This document shows, in pieces, positions 63,498 to 64,000 of a stretch of DNA of 64,000 nt. Within the stretch, counting starts at the first letter, position 1, and each line of letters starts with the position of its first letter. The stretch covers positions 62,001 through 126,000 of the forward strand of contig CAUYLG010066169.1 of NCBI GenBank assembly GCA_963573385.1, given 5' to 3'. This DNA comes from Cacajao melanocephalus (lineage: Eukaryota > Chordata > Mammalia > Primates > Pitheciidae). The translations under genes and the position numbers were made by a program. Under the pieces are notes generated by a model that did no database searches, was not told the origin of the DNA, and saw only the letters and a program-made list of their open reading frames with translations.

Positions 63498-63507
63498 GAG
63501 TTTATTA
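63358..63507. repeat. Tandem duplication around a (TA)n core, two copies
   Basis: Copy 1 is 63358-63440 (83 bp) and copy 2 is 63441-63507 (67 bp). Both start TGTGGGACCTTGTGATTGTA and end AAGGAGTTTATTA. They differ mainly in the length of the TA run. Confidence 0.97.
63384..63427. repeat. (TA)n microsatellite, about 22 units
   Basis: Pure TA run inside duplication copy 1. A shorter run (63465-63494) is in copy 2. Confidence 0.97.
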
Positions 63508-63519
63508 AGTAGTATTAGG

Positions 63520-63523
63520 TCTT

Positions 63524-63555
<32 letters not shown>

Positions 63556-63790
63556 TACACACATATATATATAAAGAGGATATATCCCTCTCTCTAGATA
63601 TATATCCCTCTTTCTTTATCTATATATATATATATCCCTCTAGATATATATATATATACACATATACATATGTACATATCCCTCTCTCTCTCTCTCTCTC
63701 TATCTATCTATATATATATATATCTTTCTAGATATATATCCCTCTGTGTATATATATATGTACATGTATATGTATATATATATCCCTCTA
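63520..63790. repeat. Compound TA/CA/CT repeat with six TCCCTC motifs
   Basis: TCCCTC occurs at 63585, 63605, 63635, 63679, 63739 and 63783, mostly preceded by ATATATA. The pattern is minisatellite-like within AT-rich sequence. Confidence 0.93.
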
Positions 63791-63812
63791 TAGAAAACTC
63801 TAATACAGACCC

Positions 63813-64000
63813 CTAAGACGTGGGCCCCTGGTATACTCACATCTTCTACTTATTCAGGGAAACTAACCTAGATACTGCTGTGAAGAGACTTTGCAGACAT
63901 AATTAAATTCCCAAATCAGTGGATCTTAAAATGAGGAGATTATCCTTGGTGAGCCTAACCCAATCAAATAATCTCTAAAGAGGATCTGGGCTCTTCCAGA
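63813..64000 (+). mobile_element. LTR-like old repeat running off the window end
   Basis: CCCTGGTATACTCACATCTTC, GTGAAGAGACTTTGCAGACATAATTAAATTCCC and GATTATCCTTGGTGAGCCTAAC resemble an old mammalian LTR or MER family. The name is not assigned and the right end is outside the window. Confidence 0.45.

Larger units (their letters stand above)
63018..63807 (+). mobile_element. MLT2-type LTR (ERVL), with tandem duplication and microsatellites
   Basis: TGTGATGGTTAATACTGTC start, GGGTGTGTCTGTGAGGGTG, GGAGATTAACATTTGAGTC, CTTAATGTGGGTGGGTACC and the end AGAAAACTCTAATACA. GACCC at 63013-63017 and 63808-63812 is a perfect 5-bp target duplication, so this is a complete solo LTR. The stretch 63358-63790 is almost entirely duplicated or simple sequence. 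Confidence 0.9.

Overview
This window reads as ordinary nuclear DNA from a catarrhine primate, most likely human. The main evidence is ten dimeric Alu elements, several with intact target-site duplications. They sit among older mammalian repeats: L2, MIR, MLT1, MST and MLT2 LTRs, L1M fragments, and Tigger and hAT relics. I see no protein-coding gene, no recognisable exon chain, no structural RNA gene, no CpG island and no CRISPR array. The longest open frame is 148 codons, has low complexity, and looks like chance. The window is either intergenic or inside a very large intron, and I cannot name the chromosome.

Layout. From 1 to 9 kb it is largely single-copy, with an MLT1 LTR, two Alus, L2 pieces, a MER20 copy carrying a GATA/GGTA microsatellite, and a palindromic element near 8.4 kb. 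From 9 to 16 kb come CT and GT repeats, a MIR, two Alus lying beside or inside a decayed ERVL internal (pol-derived) relic at 11.8-14.1 kb, and an internally deleted Tigger transposon at 15.2-15.7 kb. From 16 to 24 kb there is an L1M 3' end, an MLT1 LTR split by an Alu, MIR and L2 pieces, an MLT2-type LTR with an inverted duplication, an L1 3' end and an MST LTR. The stretch 24-31 kb is mostly unassigned, with one Alu and L2 and MIR pieces. From 31 to 37 kb an L2 is interrupted by an MST LTR, followed by unassigned LTR-like sequence, a MIR and an Alu. From 37 to 44 kb there is a reverse-strand L1M block, a solo MLT2-type LTR with a perfect 5-bp duplication and a foreign patch inside it, and two L2 copies meeting tail to tail. 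From 44 to 57 kb it is mostly L2, MIR, Alu and hAT pieces, plus a third MLT2-type LTR full of microsatellite. From 57 to 64 kb there is a local duplicated unit whose second copy is split with one half inverted, a MER3-like hAT element, and a fourth MLT2-type LTR with an internal tandem duplication.

No genes act together here. The content of interest is genome history: nested insertions, target-site duplications, microsatellite births inside repeats, and small rearrangements. I found nothing that supports an undescribed biological system. The best leads are the split and inverted duplication at 57.6/59.2-60.1 kb and the recurrent rearrangement of the microsatellite-bearing ends of the four MLT2-type LTRs. 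Repeat family names are from recognition by eye, not from a search, so subfamily labels are provisional.
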